A stretch of DNA of 64,000 bases from Oscillospiraceae bacterium. Lineage in GTDB: Bacteria > Bacillota > Clostridia > Oscillospirales > Acutalibacteraceae. The position numbers were made by a program, and so were the translations under genes. Under the pieces are notes generated by a model. That model did no database searches. It had not been told where the DNA came from and worked only from the letters and a program-made list of their open reading frames with translations. The stretch is taken from contig CAJTCS010000011.1 of the NCBI GenBank assembly GCA_910574995.1, forward strand, positions 1-64,000, in the 5' to 3' direction. Shown here piece by piece: positions 1 to 8,540 of the stretch (within the stretch, counting starts at the first letter, position 1; every line of letters starts with the position of its first letter).

Positions 1-26
1 ATATCCATGCGGCGGTTTTTCCTTAT

Positions 27-108
27 TTGTCCATCAGAAACTCCAATGGACAAGCCAGGACGAACACCCCGCCGACCATTGTGATCGTCGGTGTGGGGTT
101 CGCCTGGC
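27..108. other. two adjacent hairpins 3' of tRNA-Ala
   Basis: Two inverted repeats lie head to tail just past the 3' end of the tRNA. The first (27-53) has 8-bp arms, TTGTCCAT and ATGGACAA. The second (54-108) is a long, nearly complete stem whose outer arms are GCCAGG and CCTGGC and whose inner arms are CCGAC and GTCGG. Neither is followed by a clear T-run on the tRNA strand, so calling this a simple terminator is uncertain. It could be a tRNA 3' trailer structure or an intergenic repeat. Confidence 0.4.
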
Positions 109-115
109 TCTCTTT

Positions 116-191
116 TGGTGGACCCGAAGGGGATCGAACCCTCGACCTCCGCGTTGCGAACGCGGCGCTCTCCCAGCTGAGCCACGAGCCC
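116..191 (-). tRNA. tRNA-Ala (anticodon CGC)
   Basis: Read on the minus strand this folds as a full 76-nt cloverleaf with an encoded CCA end. The anticodon stem CCGCG/CGCGG encloses the 7-nt loop TTCGCAA, giving anticodon CGC (codon GCG, alanine). The acceptor stem contains G3:U70, the identity element of alanine tRNA, which independently supports the assignment. The T arm carries GGTTCGATCC. It stands alone, with no other tRNA or rRNA gene beside it. Confidence 0.96.
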
Positions 192-331
192 AAATATCAA
201 ACTATAATTAAAATATCAACTTATTAAAAGTTTATTTGCACTTTGGGTATCGACCCAAGTGCTAGCCATATTGAGATACATCCCCAACAGTATGGATATC
301 TTTACCGCTATTTAGTATACCACAGGAAAAG

Positions 332-373
332 AAAAAAGTAAAGGGGGATTTTTCTTTTCCCCTTTACTTTTTT
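332..373. terminator. bidirectional terminator-like hairpin
   Basis: A perfect 15-bp inverted repeat (AAAAAAGTAAAGGGG with its complement) encloses a short AT-rich loop. The A-run on one side and T-run on the other let it work as an intrinsic terminator on either strand. It separates the tRNA region from the IS200-type element. Between 192 and 331 I see only AT-rich sequence that should hold the tRNA promoter; no clear consensus stands out. Confidence 0.6.
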
Positions 374-379
374 GGCTTG

Positions 380-1115
380 AAAAAGTCAACCACTGGCTCT
401 GCCAGTGGAGATAAAAAAGCTTTAGCTATGGACAAAAAAGGAACTCCCCGATAGATTAAAGTTAAGGTCTGCCAACCTAACTAAAAATATCGAGGAGGTC
501 TTTTCCATGACAGAGAAAGACATAAACAGTTTAGAACATACAAAGTGGAGATGTCAATACCACATAGTGTTTGCGCCAAAGTATCGAAGGCAAGTAATAT
601 ACCGAGAGATTAAAGCGGACATAGGAGAAATACTGAGGAGGTTAGGCCAACAAAAGGGTATAGAAATAATAGAAGCGAATGCGTGTCCAGACCACATTCA
701 CATGCTGATCAGTATACCGCCCAAATATAGCGTATCTCAAATCATGGGGTATCTCAAAGGAAAAAGCAGTCTCATGATATTCGATAGGCATGCAAATTTG
801 AAGTACAAGTATGGCAATCGACACTTTTGGGCAAGAGGTTACTACGTTGACACAGTGGGAAAGAACAAAAAGCAGATACAGGAGTACATTAAGCACCAAT
901 TGGAAGAAGATCAGATTGCCGATCAAATGAGCCTCAAAGAATACATAGACCCGTTTACGGGTAGCAAGGAATCCAAGGCATAAAACAATACCCCTTTAGG
1001 GGTTGCCCGAAACAGCAATGCAGTTGGCAGACCTTTTCGGGACCCCTTTAGGGGTTTTGTCCGTATTATGCCCTTCTAGGGCTATTCATGCCTCCGGCTT
1101 TGCCGGAGGTTTTGA
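380..1115 (+). mobile_element. IS200/IS605-family element (tnpA only), ends approximate
   Basis: The element carries a single Y1 transposase gene flanked by subterminal hairpins of matching design. The left one (390-408) has 8-bp stem CCACTGGC with loop TCT; the right one (1091-1109) has 8-bp stem CCTCCGGC with loop TTT. There are no terminal inverted repeats or target duplication, as expected for this family, which moves as single-stranded DNA. A further hairpin (461-481) lies in the tnpA leader. Two copies of CCCCTTTAGGGG (991-1002, 1043-1054) and a long-loop stem lie downstream of tnpA. No tnpB is present. Exact cleavage sites cannot be set from one copy. Confidence 0.8.
507..983 (+). CDS. 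tnpA: IS200-type transposase TnpA (Y1 HUH superfamily)
   Basis: A single-strand DNA transposase that cuts and rejoins the IS ends through a 5'-phosphotyrosine bond. At 158 aa it has the usual family length. The HUH metal-binding motif is at H63-x-H65 (context CPDHIHM), and the likely nucleophile is Y127 in the helix YIKHQ, with Q131 four residues on. The start follows a strong GAGGAGGT ribosome binding site. A hairpin in the leader (461-481) could limit translation, a known control in IS200. All expected catalytic residues are present, so the enzyme looks intact. Confidence 0.95.
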   Translation: MTEKDINSLEHTKWRCQYHIVFAPKYRRQVIYREIKADIGEILRRLGQQKGIEIIEANACPDHIHMLISIPPKYSVSQIMGYLKGKSSLMIFDRHANLKYKYGNRHFWARGYYVDTVGKNKKQIQEYIKHQLEEDQIADQMSLKEYIDPFTGSKESKA

Positions 1116-1133
1116 CTTCATACGTTGCACGGT

Positions 1134-3050
1134 TTACAGCCTGTCGATTTCTTCCAGCCACAGGGTAGCGCAGGCATCACTGGGCATACGGAAATCGCCC
1201 CGCGGGGAGAGTGTGACAGAACCGACTTTGGGGCCGTCTGGTAGGCAAGAGCGTTTGAACTGCTGGGCAAAAAACCGGCGGTAAAATGCAGACAGCCATT
1301 TTTTTACGGTTTCCGGCTGATATTCCCCAGAAAAAGCGCGGCACGCCATGCGGTAAATCTTCCCGGGCCTGAACCCGAAGCGGAGCATATTGTAGAGGAA
1401 AAAGTCGTGCAATTCATAGGGCCCCACCAGCTCCTCTGTTTTTTGGGCAATCTCCCCGTCTTTGGGGGGCAGGAGTTCTGGGCTGACCGGGGTATCCAAT
1501 ACGTCCAACAAGGCCTGGCAGAGCCGCTCTCCCTTGCAGTGCTCCGCTTCATAACGCACCAGGTGCCGCACCAACGTCTTGGGGATGGAAGCGTTTACCC
1601 CATACATGGACATATGGTCGCCGTTATAGGTGGCCCAGCCCAGCGCCAACTCGGACAGGTCCCCTGTGCCGACGACGACGCCTCCCCGCTGGTTGGCCAG
1701 ATCCATCAATACCTGGGTGCGTTCACGGGCCTGGGCGTTTTCAAAGGTCACATCCAGGCTGCCAGCATCCTGGCCGATGTCGGCAAAATGCTGGCGCACG
1801 GCCTTTTCGATGGGGATTTCCTGGAAGCCCACACCTAATTCCTCCGCGATTTTCTGGGCGTTGCTTTTGGTGCGGCTGGTGGTGCCGAAACATGGCATGG
1901 ATACAGCCAGGATACCCTTGCGGCCCAGGCCCAAATGGTCAAAAGCCCGCACGGCCACCAGCAGGGCCAAGGTGGAATCCAGCCCGCCGGACAGGCCCAC
2001 CACCACGCTTTGCCCATGGATGTGCCGCAGCCGTGTGGCAAGCCCTTGGCTCTGCATCGTAAGGATAAGGCGGCAGCGGTCGGAAAGCCAAGCCTTGTCT
2101 TCGGGCACAAAGGGGAGCCGGGCAAAGGCCCGCTGGGGCTGGAAAGCGTCCAAGGTGGCTTGCCGGTATGCAAAGGGGATGCGCACTAGGTCCCCGCTGT
2201 CCTGGGCGCTCCAGGTGCTGGTGCGCAGGCGCTCTTGCATAAGGCGCTCTAGATCGACCTCGGCTACTGTCAGCCCGCTGCTGAACAGGCGGCTTTCCGC
2301 CAATACAGAGCCGTTCTCGGCAATGACGTCATGCCCTGCGAAGACCATGTCCGTGGTAGATTCCCCCGGCCCGGCGTCGGCATAGACATAGGCCCCCAAC
2401 AGGTGGCCAGACCACATTTTTACCAGGTCCCGGCGGTACTCGGCTTTGCCGATTACCTCGTCGCTGCAGGAGAGGTTGAAAAGCACGGTAGCCCCGTTCC
2501 GGGCCAATTTGGCGCTGGGGGGGGCCGCGCCCCATAGATCCTCGCAGACCTCCCCGGCCAGGCACAGGCCTTCTACGTTTTCACAGGGGAACAGCAGCCC
2601 CTTGCCCAGCCATGTACGCTGCCCGGCAAACAGGATCTCCTGGGGGCGGCAAGCGGGGGAAAAGTGGCGCAGTTCGTAAAATTCGCTGTAATTGGGGATG
2701 TTTTCCTTGGCGATAAGCCCCAAAAGCTTGCCCTGGTGGAAAACGGCCCCGCAGTTGTACAGCGCCCCCTGGTGGGCTACCGGCACCCCCACGGCGCAAA
2801 GGATGTCCAGCCCCTTTGTTTGCTCCATCAGTTGGGCCAGGCCCTGCTGGGAAGCGGACAGCAGCGCCCGCTCCCGGAACAAGTCGCCGCAGGTATACCC
2901 GGTGACGGCCAGTTCGGGGAAGCACACAGCCCCGCACCCCGCCCCAGCCGCCTGGCGGATGAGGGCGGCGATGGCCGTAACGTTGGCCTGTACATCTGCT
3001 ACCTTTACCTGAGGGGTGGCGGCCGCCACCCGGAAAAATCCATCCTGCAT
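1134..3050 (-). CDS. nadE: glutamine-dependent NAD+ synthetase
   Basis: This enzyme makes NAD+ from nicotinic acid adenine dinucleotide using ammonia released from glutamine in its own N-terminal domain. The protein is 638 aa, the usual size of the two-domain form. The N-terminal nitrilase-type domain shows the Glu-Lys-Cys triad contexts (FPELAVTGY, KENIPNY, GEVCEDLW). The C-terminal synthetase domain has the PP-loop SGGLDSTLALL. The frame extends 14 codons further upstream, but the ATG at 3050 follows AGGAGGAGA at good spacing and begins the conserved sequence, so it is preferred. A 15-bp hairpin lies just before the ribosome binding site. Confidence 0.95.
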   Translation of the reverse strand: MQDGFFRVAAATPQVKVADVQANVTAIAALIRQAAGAGCGAVCFPELAVTGYTCGDLFRERALLSASQQGLAQLMEQTKGLDILCAVGVPVAHQGALYNCGAVFHQGKLLGLIAKENIPNYSEFYELRHFSPACRPQEILFAGQRTWLGKGLLFPCENVEGLCLAGEVCEDLWGAAPPSAKLARNGATVLFNLSCSDEVIGKAEYRRDLVKMWSGHLLGAYVYADAGPGESTTDMVFAGHDVIAENGSVLAESRLFSSGLTVAEVDLERLMQERLRTSTWSAQDSGDLVRIPFAYRQATLDAFQPQRAFARLPFVPEDKAWLSDRCRLILTMQSQGLATRLRHIHGQSVVVGLSGGLDSTLALLVAVRAFDHLGLGRKGILAVSMPCFGTTSRTKSNAQKIAEELGVGFQEIPIEKAVRQHFADIGQDAGSLDVTFENAQARERTQVLMDLANQRGGVVVGTGDLSELALGWATYNGDHMSMYGVNASIPKTLVRHLVRYEAEHCKGERLCQALLDVLDTPVSPELLPPKDGEIAQKTEELVGPYELHDFFLYNMLRFGFRPGKIYRMACRAFSGEYQPETVKKWLSAFYRRFFAQQFKRSCLPDGPKVGSVTLSPRGDFRMPSDACATLWLEEIDRL

Positions 3051-3066
3051 GGTGTCTCCTCCTGCC

Positions 3067-3100
3067 GTAAGGCTGTGGGGACGTATCCCCACAGCCTTAC
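3067..3100. repeat. perfect 15-bp hairpin in the nadE leader
   Basis: A perfect inverted repeat (arm GTAAGGCTGTGGGGA, 4-nt loop) occupies the gap between the VanW gene and nadE, both on the minus strand. It ends only a few bases before the nadE ribosome binding site. It has no T-run, so it is not a standard terminator. It may shape the mRNA leader, mark a processing site, or bind a protein. Confidence 0.55.
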
Positions 3101-3140
3101 CAATGATTTCAGCTTATAGCGGTCAAACCGGCGGGCCCTG

Positions 3141-4745
3141 TCACCCCTCGGCGCCGCCGGATCCCGGGTCGTCCGAGACGGGCGGCTCGGTGGGCGGGTT
3201 CGGGTCAAAGGTGGGCGGGGCCTCGGTAGGGGGCGTGTCGGGCGTGGGGGTAGGCGTGGGCGTAGGCGCCTCAGAGGGCGTAGCGGTAGGCGTAGGCTCG
3301 GGCGTAGGTTTGGCGCTGGGCTTTACCGTGGGCGAGGGGGAGGGGGAAGGTTCGGTGGTGCCTTCCTCCCGGCTGGTATCGATTTTGCTGGTGTCCGTGC
3401 CTTCGCCAATGGCGTAGATGGGCCCGGTGGGCTCATAGTAGGAAGAGGGCAGGGCTTCGGTGCGCACCACGTTGCCATCCTTATAATAGGTGCGGGAGGC
3501 TTCGGCGGAATAACCGTTGTTGCCCGAGGAACGGCGCACATACCGCCCTTTGGCCAGGGAAGCGTCTACAGTGAAGCTAACCTCCCCCAAGGGCCCGGAG
3601 GAGCCGGTTTGTTCTGAATAGAGGGAGATTTTGTCCCACTCTTTGGGGAAACAGCCATAGAAGCTGACGTACAGGTCAACCCCCTCCATCCAGGCGGAGA
3701 TGTAGACGGGGGTGTCCAAAGGGTTGCGGAACCGGAAGTCGATGTTGCCATAGTCCACGGTGGCGTCCAGGCCAATGGGGCAGTAGGAAGAGGGCATGCT
3801 GTGGCAGTCCCGCTCTACAATCTCCATCCCGGCCAGCAGCGCGGCGTTATACAAGGTGGTAGAGCCCTGGCAGATGCCGCCGCCATACATCTGCACCAGG
3901 ATGCCCCCGTTTATGCCCCCGGCGGGCAGCCAGCCGTTGCTGGGGTCGGTGCTGTCGCCAATGGTGCTGTTGTATGAGAATTCCTGGCCGGGCTCTAGGA
4001 TGGTGCCGTTTACGTGGGAAAGGGCCAGGCGCATGTTGCTGTTGCCGTTCTCCGTATTGGTAGAGGTGGTGGAATAGGTAGAAAGCTGCTTGAAATTCTG
4101 GCTTAAAAATTCCTTTGTCAGCTTGGGCTTGGTCTCCAAAAACGCCGCCTGTATGGCGCCGCCGTTCTTCTGTGACAGCAGCTGCCGCACGCTTTTCAGG
4201 GTTTCGGCCATGTCCACCCGGCTGCCGGCCTGCTCTTGGGAAAAGGAGAACGTACCCGAGCCGCCGTCGAAGCTTTCGATGCCGGCGTCTTTTGCCTGGA
4301 CGTAACAGGCTTTCGCGGCTTCTTGCAGCTTTTGCCGCCCGGCGGGGGACAGGTCTGCCACATAGGGCAGCTCATACTCCTGGGGGGCGCGTTCCTCCAA
4401 CAGCCTGGGAAGCTCCTGTTCCAGCACGTCCTGTATGGTAAAATCCGCCTTTTGCAGCAGTACGGTGTCGTCTTTGAACTTCACAGTGATCTCAATGCCG
4501 GAGACAGACTCCTCCAGGGCGCTGCGGGCAATCTCCGTGGCCTCGGCCAGGGTCTTCCCGCCGATGTTCCGCCCGCCCATGGTGGTCCCCACCGGGAATA
4601 GGGAGGCGTCGTCCGCCTGGGAAGAGGCCAAGGAGGAGAGATCCTCCTGGGGCGGCTTCGAGCAGCCCGCGGCCCCTGCCAGCAAAAGCAGAGACAGCGC
4701 CGCGGCAACCGCCGCTTTTTCCCATATTTTCCTTTTGTTTTCCAT
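3141..4745 (-). CDS. VanW-family lipoprotein with G5-like tail
   Basis: A predicted lipoprotein of 534 aa: a basic N-terminus, a hydrophobic stretch and the lipobox LAGAAGC place it on the outer face of the membrane. The middle (about 215-360) matches the VanW family, including GNSNMRLALSHVNGT and the glycine-rich GGINGGILVQMYGGGICQ region. It is followed by a G5-like beta segment and a long Pro/Thr/Glu-rich tail (about 470-534) with TPTP repeats, probably a flexible wall-spanning linker. VanW proteins have no settled function; cell-wall roles are suspected. I chose the ATG at 4745, which gives better spacing from GAGAGG than the ATG at 4757. Confidence 0.85.
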   Translation of the reverse strand: MENKRKIWEKAAVAAALSLLLLAGAAGCSKPPQEDLSSLASSQADDASLFPVGTTMGGRNIGGKTLAEATEIARSALEESVSGIEITVKFKDDTVLLQKADFTIQDVLEQELPRLLEERAPQEYELPYVADLSPAGRQKLQEAAKACYVQAKDAGIESFDGGSGTFSFSQEQAGSRVDMAETLKSVRQLLSQKNGGAIQAAFLETKPKLTKEFLSQNFKQLSTYSTTSTNTENGNSNMRLALSHVNGTILEPGQEFSYNSTIGDSTDPSNGWLPAGGINGGILVQMYGGGICQGSTTLYNAALLAGMEIVERDCHSMPSSYCPIGLDATVDYGNIDFRFRNPLDTPVYISAWMEGVDLYVSFYGCFPKEWDKISLYSEQTGSSGPLGEVSFTVDASLAKGRYVRRSSGNNGYSAEASRTYYKDGNVVRTEALPSSYYEPTGPIYAIGEGTDTSKIDTSREEGTTEPSPSPSPTVKPSAKPTPEPTPTATPSEAPTPTPTPTPDTPPTEAPPTFDPNPPTEPPVSDDPGSGGAEG

Positions 4746-4936
4746 GCGTTTTCCCATCCTCTCTTGTCTTCTATACCCATATGTCCGTTATCCATAAAAA
4801 AGCGCGCCGCGCTTACCGCGGGCAGGACGCCTGCGCAAAAAAAGCCGTACTGCGCAGGCGGCGAAAAGCGTGTTGGGTTTAGCGTTCCCGCCATCCGGGA
4901 AAAAACCCCTGGCAAGAAATGCGCCGTACAGACTTA

Positions 4937-4965
4937 ATTATACAGGTTTCCCTGTGAAAAGTAAA
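4937..4965 (-). promoter_or_regulatory. predicted promoter for the VanW gene
   Basis: On the minus strand TTTACT and TATAAT are separated by 17 bp. It lies in the 320-bp divergent region between the VanW gene and the glycosyltransferase gene. The same region holds a 10-bp GC-rich hairpin (4828-4860) in the VanW leader. A possible -10 (TACAAT, 5020-5025) for the plus-strand gene has only a weak -35. Confidence 0.6.
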
Positions 4966-5067
4966 CGGGGAAATGGTTTCAATTTTATTAAAAAACTGGA
5001 ATTTTTCCCGGAAATATGTTACAATACCTGTAACCCACTTTATATAACCGAACGAGGTACTGAAACC

Positions 5068-6189
5068 ATGAAGATCATGCTTTTGACAGCCGCCACCGGC
5101 GGCGGCCACCTGCGGGCGGCAAATGCCGTGGAGGAATACATCCGGGACAACACCGGCTACGACGTCATCACGGTGGACACGCTGAAGGCGGTGAACCGCC
5201 TGTTGGACAAGACCGTGTGCGACAGCTACCTGTTCATGGCGAAAAAAGCCCCGGCGCTGTTCGGGCGGCTGTATAAACAGACCAACAAGCAGAACCATTT
5301 TGCAAACCTGGTGCCCAAGCTAAGCGGCCTTTTCAGCAACCTGCTGCTGCCCACCATCGAGGCCTACGGCCCGGACGCCATCATCACCACCCATCCCTTC
5401 GCCACCGAGATGGCGGCGGCCCTCAAGGCGGACGGCCTTGTCTCCGCGCCGCTGATCTGCATCATCACCGACTATGGCGCCCACCGGGCCTATATCGCCC
5501 GGGAGGTGGACGCCTATGTAGTTGCCAGCCAGGACATGCTGCCAGAACTTGCGGCCTTCGGCGTGCCGGAAGGGAAGGTATACCCCTTCGGCATCCCGGT
5601 GCATGGGGTGTTCTTTGACAAAAGCGACAGCGCCATGCTGCTGCGCCAGCTGAATTTCGACCCCCAGGTGCCCACCGTTCTCTTCATGGCAGGCAGCTTC
5701 GGGGTGTCCAACATCATCCGGCTGTACAGGGAACTGGCCGCCACCGCGGTGCCCATGCAGATTATCGTCATCACCGGCCGGAACCGGAGGCTGTACGAGG
5801 CCTTTGAAAAGGAGGTCGCCGCCGGGGCCGGCGCGCCCACCCGCCTGCTGTATTTTACCGACGAGGTGGAGAAGTACATGCACGCCGCCGACCTGCTGGT
5901 GACAAAGCCCGGCGGCCTCACTGTGTCCGAGGCGCTGGCCTGCAACCTGCCCATGGCCGTGTTCGACGCGATCCCCGGCCAGGAGGAGGACAACGCCAAT
6001 TTCCTGAAGACCCACGACATGTGCGTGCGCATCCAGAAAGGCAATTTCGCCCAGGAGATCTCCTCCCTGCTGCAGGAGAAGCGGCGGCTGCAGGCTATGC
6101 GGGAGAACTGCGCCGGGTTCGACAAGTCCCAGTCCATCCCCAACCTGCTGGCCTTAATCGCCCGCCTGGCCGGGAAGGGGGAGGGGTGA
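5068..6189 (+). CDS. MGDG-synthase/UgtP-type glycosyltransferase
   Basis: A GT28-like enzyme (373 aa) of the family that transfers glucose or galactose from the UDP-sugar to diacylglycerol, making membrane glycolipids and the anchor of lipoteichoic acid. The N-terminus LLTAATGGGHLRAANAV is the glycine-rich lipid-acceptor motif of this family. The C-terminal half carries the UDP-sugar site KPGGLTVSEALACNLPM. The ATG follows GAGGT at good spacing; in-frame upstream codons lack family similarity. It overlaps the next gene by 4 nt, so the two are probably co-transcribed. The exact sugar and number of transfers cannot be read from sequence. Confidence 0.87.
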   Translation: MKIMLLTAATGGGHLRAANAVEEYIRDNTGYDVITVDTLKAVNRLLDKTVCDSYLFMAKKAPALFGRLYKQTNKQNHFANLVPKLSGLFSNLLLPTIEAYGPDAIITTHPFATEMAAALKADGLVSAPLICIITDYGAHRAYIAREVDAYVVASQDMLPELAAFGVPEGKVYPFGIPVHGVFFDKSDSAMLLRQLNFDPQVPTVLFMAGSFGVSNIIRLYRELAATAVPMQIIVITGRNRRLYEAFEKEVAAGAGAPTRLLYFTDEVEKYMHAADLLVTKPGGLTVSEALACNLPMAVFDAIPGQEEDNANFLKTHDMCVRIQKGNFAQEISSLLQEKRRLQAMRENCAGFDKSQSIPNLLALIARLAGKGEG

Positions 6190-6899
6190 GCGCCCCCGCC
6201 GCGGGGGAAGGCTACAGGGCCATCTTGGAAGAGCTGGCCGCCCAGGCGGACCCCCAATATAAAAAATTCCACGAAGGGCTTATCCCAGGGGCCAGCATGG
6301 CCTACGGCGTGCGGGTACCGGCCATCCGGGCCCTGGCCAAAAGGGTTATCCGGCAAGACGCGCCGGGCTTTTTGGCGGCAAGCCGGCCGGGTTCGTACGA
6401 AGAGGTGATGCTGCGGGGGATGGTCATTGCCGGGATGGGTCTCCCCATGGCGGAACGCCTGCCCCTGGTAAGGGGGTTCCTGCCCTTGATCGATAATTGG
6501 GCGGTGTGCGACACCTTTTGCAGCAGTTTCAAGCTGAAGCAAGAGGAGGACCGGGCCATGATGTGGGATTTCCTGTTGCCGCTGTTCCATTCTAAGGAGG
6601 AATTCACCGCCCGTTTTGCGGTGGTGATGCTGCTTTCCCATTATGCGACAGAGGACAAGGCCGGCGAGGCCCTGGCCCTGTTAGAGGGCATGGGCCAGCC
6701 CCAGTATTACGTGCGCATGGCGGTAGCCTGGGCCGTGTCGGTCTACTATGTGAAGTTCCCCGGGCCCACGCTGCGGCTGCTGCAAAGGCAGAGCCTGCCC
6801 GCCTTCACCCAGAACAAGAGCATCCAGAAGATACGGGAATCGTACCGGGTGCCAAAGGAGGACAAGCAGCGGCTGCTGCGGTATAAGGCCAAGGGATGA
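6186..6899 (+). CDS. AlkD-like DNA alkylation repair protein
   Basis: A HEAT-repeat-like DNA glycosylase homologue (237 aa) of the AlkD/AlkC family, which removes positively charged alkylated bases. The motif DNWAVCDTF resembles the family's Asn-Trp...Asp catalytic cleft, and a second tryptophan lies in VAWAVSVYY. The start is GTG at 6186, overlapping the stop of the glycosyltransferase gene (GTGA) behind a GGAAGGGGGAGG purine run; an in-frame ATG much further upstream lies inside the neighbour and is rejected. A strong terminator follows. Some family members are not active glycosylases, so activity is inferred. Confidence 0.85.
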   Translation: MSAPAAGEGYRAILEELAAQADPQYKKFHEGLIPGASMAYGVRVPAIRALAKRVIRQDAPGFLAASRPGSYEEVMLRGMVIAGMGLPMAERLPLVRGFLPLIDNWAVCDTFCSSFKLKQEEDRAMMWDFLLPLFHSKEEFTARFAVVMLLSHYATEDKAGEALALLEGMGQPQYYVRMAVAWAVSVYYVKFPGPTLRLLQRQSLPAFTQNKSIQKIRESYRVPKEDKQRLLRYKAKG

Positions 6900-6904
6900 C
6901 AAAG

Positions 6905-6948
6905 AAGGGGCCCGCCACACGCCTATTAGACGCTGGCGGGCCCCTTTT
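6905..6948 (+). terminator. intrinsic terminator after alkD-like gene
   Basis: A 13-bp GC-rich stem (AAGGGGCCCGCCA and complement) is followed by TTTT. It closes the glycosyltransferase/AlkD operon and also lies between convergent genes. Confidence 0.8.
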
Positions 6949-7066
6949 GGTAACAGCCCCTTAGATCCGGGCGCCCATAACGGGAAGGCGCCGCTTGAAA
7001 GCCCTTTTCCCACGTGCCGCCCTTAAGCCCGGCCCCATGGGGGCCTTGTCAGGCATGCGGTTTTTT

Positions 7067-7369
7067 CTATTCCGCCAGCGAGCTGCCTTTCCCGTCCGGG
7101 TCCTGGGAGATATCCTTAGAGCTTTCCAGCCGGCTGCTCCCGGCTGGGCCGTCGTCGTCTCGGCTGCTGTCTGTGTCCAAAGCGGATTCCACCTTCGATT
7201 CCACCTTGCTTACGGCGCCGCTTACGCTGCTGCCCGCCTGGGACATAGCGGAGGATACGGTGCTGCCCGCTTTGCCGTCCCCGCAGGCGGCCAGCGCCAG
7301 CAGCGTCAGGGCGCACAGGGCCAGTGCCAGGATCTTAGGGAGTTTCTTTGTATCATGCTTTGCTGTCAT
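7067..7369 (-). CDS. small Ser-rich lipoprotein, unknown function
   Basis: A 100-aa predicted lipoprotein: charged start, hydrophobic core and lipobox LALAACGDG. The rest is low complexity, rich in Ser, Asp and Gly with repeats of VSSAMSQAGSSVSGAVSKVES type, and has no recognisable domain. Such short proteins may be surface tethers or remnants. The ATG at 7369 follows AAAGGG; the longer frame upstream begins with residues that do not fit a signal peptide. It is transcribed away from the sugar kinase gene and faces the terminator after the AlkD-like gene. Confidence 0.65.
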   Translation of the reverse strand: MTAKHDTKKLPKILALALCALTLLALAACGDGKAGSTVSSAMSQAGSSVSGAVSKVESKVESALDTDSSRDDDGPAGSSRLESSKDISQDPDGKGSSLAE

Positions 7370-7560
7370 GGTCAAAACCCTTTCTGTACAGAGATTCTTG
7401 CTGTGCAAATGGTGCAAACACGTCTTAATATGGGCGTTCCGGCCCCAGTTATACATGGGCCGCCTGTTTTTTTCATGTTTTCCCGGCATTGCCCCGGGGC
7501 CTGTGGAATTATGCAAACTGATAGGATATCGTAAGAATACTGTAAGGATGTGAATTTATT

Positions 7561-8481
7561 ATGATATATACGGTAACGCTGAACCCGGCCCTGGACCTGT
7601 GCGTCCCGGCGGGGGCTATTGTGCCGGGCGGGGTGAACCGCTGCGGCCAGGGGGTGTTCCGGGCTGGCGGCAAGGGGATAAACGTTTCCCGGGCGCTTAC
7701 CTCCCTGGGGGTGGGGAACCGGGCCCTGGCCATTGCCGCTGGCTTTACCGGGCGGGAAGCGGCCGCCCGGCTGGAGGCGGCGGGCTGCCCGGCGGATTTC
7801 CTGTTCCTGGCTTCCGGCTGTACCCGCGTCAATTATAAGGCGGCGCACCCGGATGGCAGTGTGACCGAACTGAACGGGGAGGGGCCCCCTGTGCCCCTTT
7901 CGGCGGTAAGCCGGCTGGGGGGGAAGCTCTCTGCCCTGGGCCCGGGGGACGGCCTTGTGCTGGCGGGCAGCGTACCGGCCTCTCTGCCTGCGGACGTGTA
8001 CGCGCGGCTTCTGGCCTTTGCCAAAGAAGGGGTGCGAACGGTGGTGGATACCACGGGCGAAGCCTTGTTGGCGGCATTGGCGGCGCGGCCTTTCCTCATC
8101 AAGCCCAACCTGGAAGAGCTGGGCGGGGTTTCCGGCGCGCCGGTATCGGGGATAGGGGAGGCGGCGGCCTGCGCCCAGCGGCTGTGCGCCATGGGCGCGC
8201 AGAACGTGGTGGTCTCCATGGGGGAGCGGGGCGCGCTTCTGGTAGACGCCCGGGGCAGGCGCTTTTTCTGCCGCGCCGCCAAAGGCAGGGCCGTTTCCGC
8301 CGTTGGGGCGGGGGATTCCCTGGTGGCAGGCTTCCTCTATGGCCTTGGCCAGGGCGGCGTAGAAGAGGCCTTGCGCTGGGGGGTGGCGGCGGGCTGCGCC
8401 ACGGCCTTTTCCGGGGATATATGCGCCGGGGCCCAGGCCCGCGCTTTATACTGCCAGGTGGGGCCCGCCCGCCCGCTGTGA
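7561..8481 (+). CDS. PfkB-family hexose-phosphate kinase (1-phosphofructokinase type)
   Basis: A 306-aa ribokinase-fold kinase of the FruK/LacC group, which phosphorylates fructose-1-phosphate or tagatose-6-phosphate. It starts with the signature MIYTVTLNPALD. It has the substrate-loop motif GGKGINVSRAL and, near the C-terminus, VGAGDSLVAGF containing the catalytic Asp and the ATP-site GAGD. The ATG follows AAGGATG at good spacing. No PTS transporter or DeoR-type regulator adjoins it, which is unusual for fruK. The fructose-1-phosphate assignment therefore rests on family similarity only. Confidence 0.85.
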   Translation: MIYTVTLNPALDLCVPAGAIVPGGVNRCGQGVFRAGGKGINVSRALTSLGVGNRALAIAAGFTGREAAARLEAAGCPADFLFLASGCTRVNYKAAHPDGSVTELNGEGPPVPLSAVSRLGGKLSALGPGDGLVLAGSVPASLPADVYARLLAFAKEGVRTVVDTTGEALLAALAARPFLIKPNLEELGGVSGAPVSGIGEAAACAQRLCAMGAQNVVVSMGERGALLVDARGRRFFCRAAKGRAVSAVGAGDSLVAGFLYGLGQGGVEEALRWGVAAGCATAFSGDICAGAQARALYCQVGPARPL

Positions 8482-8511
8482 AAATTGCCAAAAAATATAT
8501 CCCCAGGCAGG

Positions 8512-8540
8512 TTGACAGGGGGCAGGTTTCCTCGTACAAT
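8512..8540 (+). promoter_or_regulatory. predicted promoter for the xpaC-telA pair
   Basis: A consensus TTGACA and TACAAT are separated by 17 bp, about 130 bp before the XpaC-like gene. Confidence 0.75.

Noticed and set aside
116-1115. tRNA plus mobile element taken as an integrated genomic island boundary
   Set aside because: There is no integrase and no repeated tRNA 3' end, and the IS200-type element moves independently of tRNA sites.
3215-3360. GC-rich tandem-like repeat suggestive of a minisatellite or CRISPR
   Set aside because: It encodes the TPTP/PSPS tail of the VanW lipoprotein in frame; units are irregular and lack spacers.
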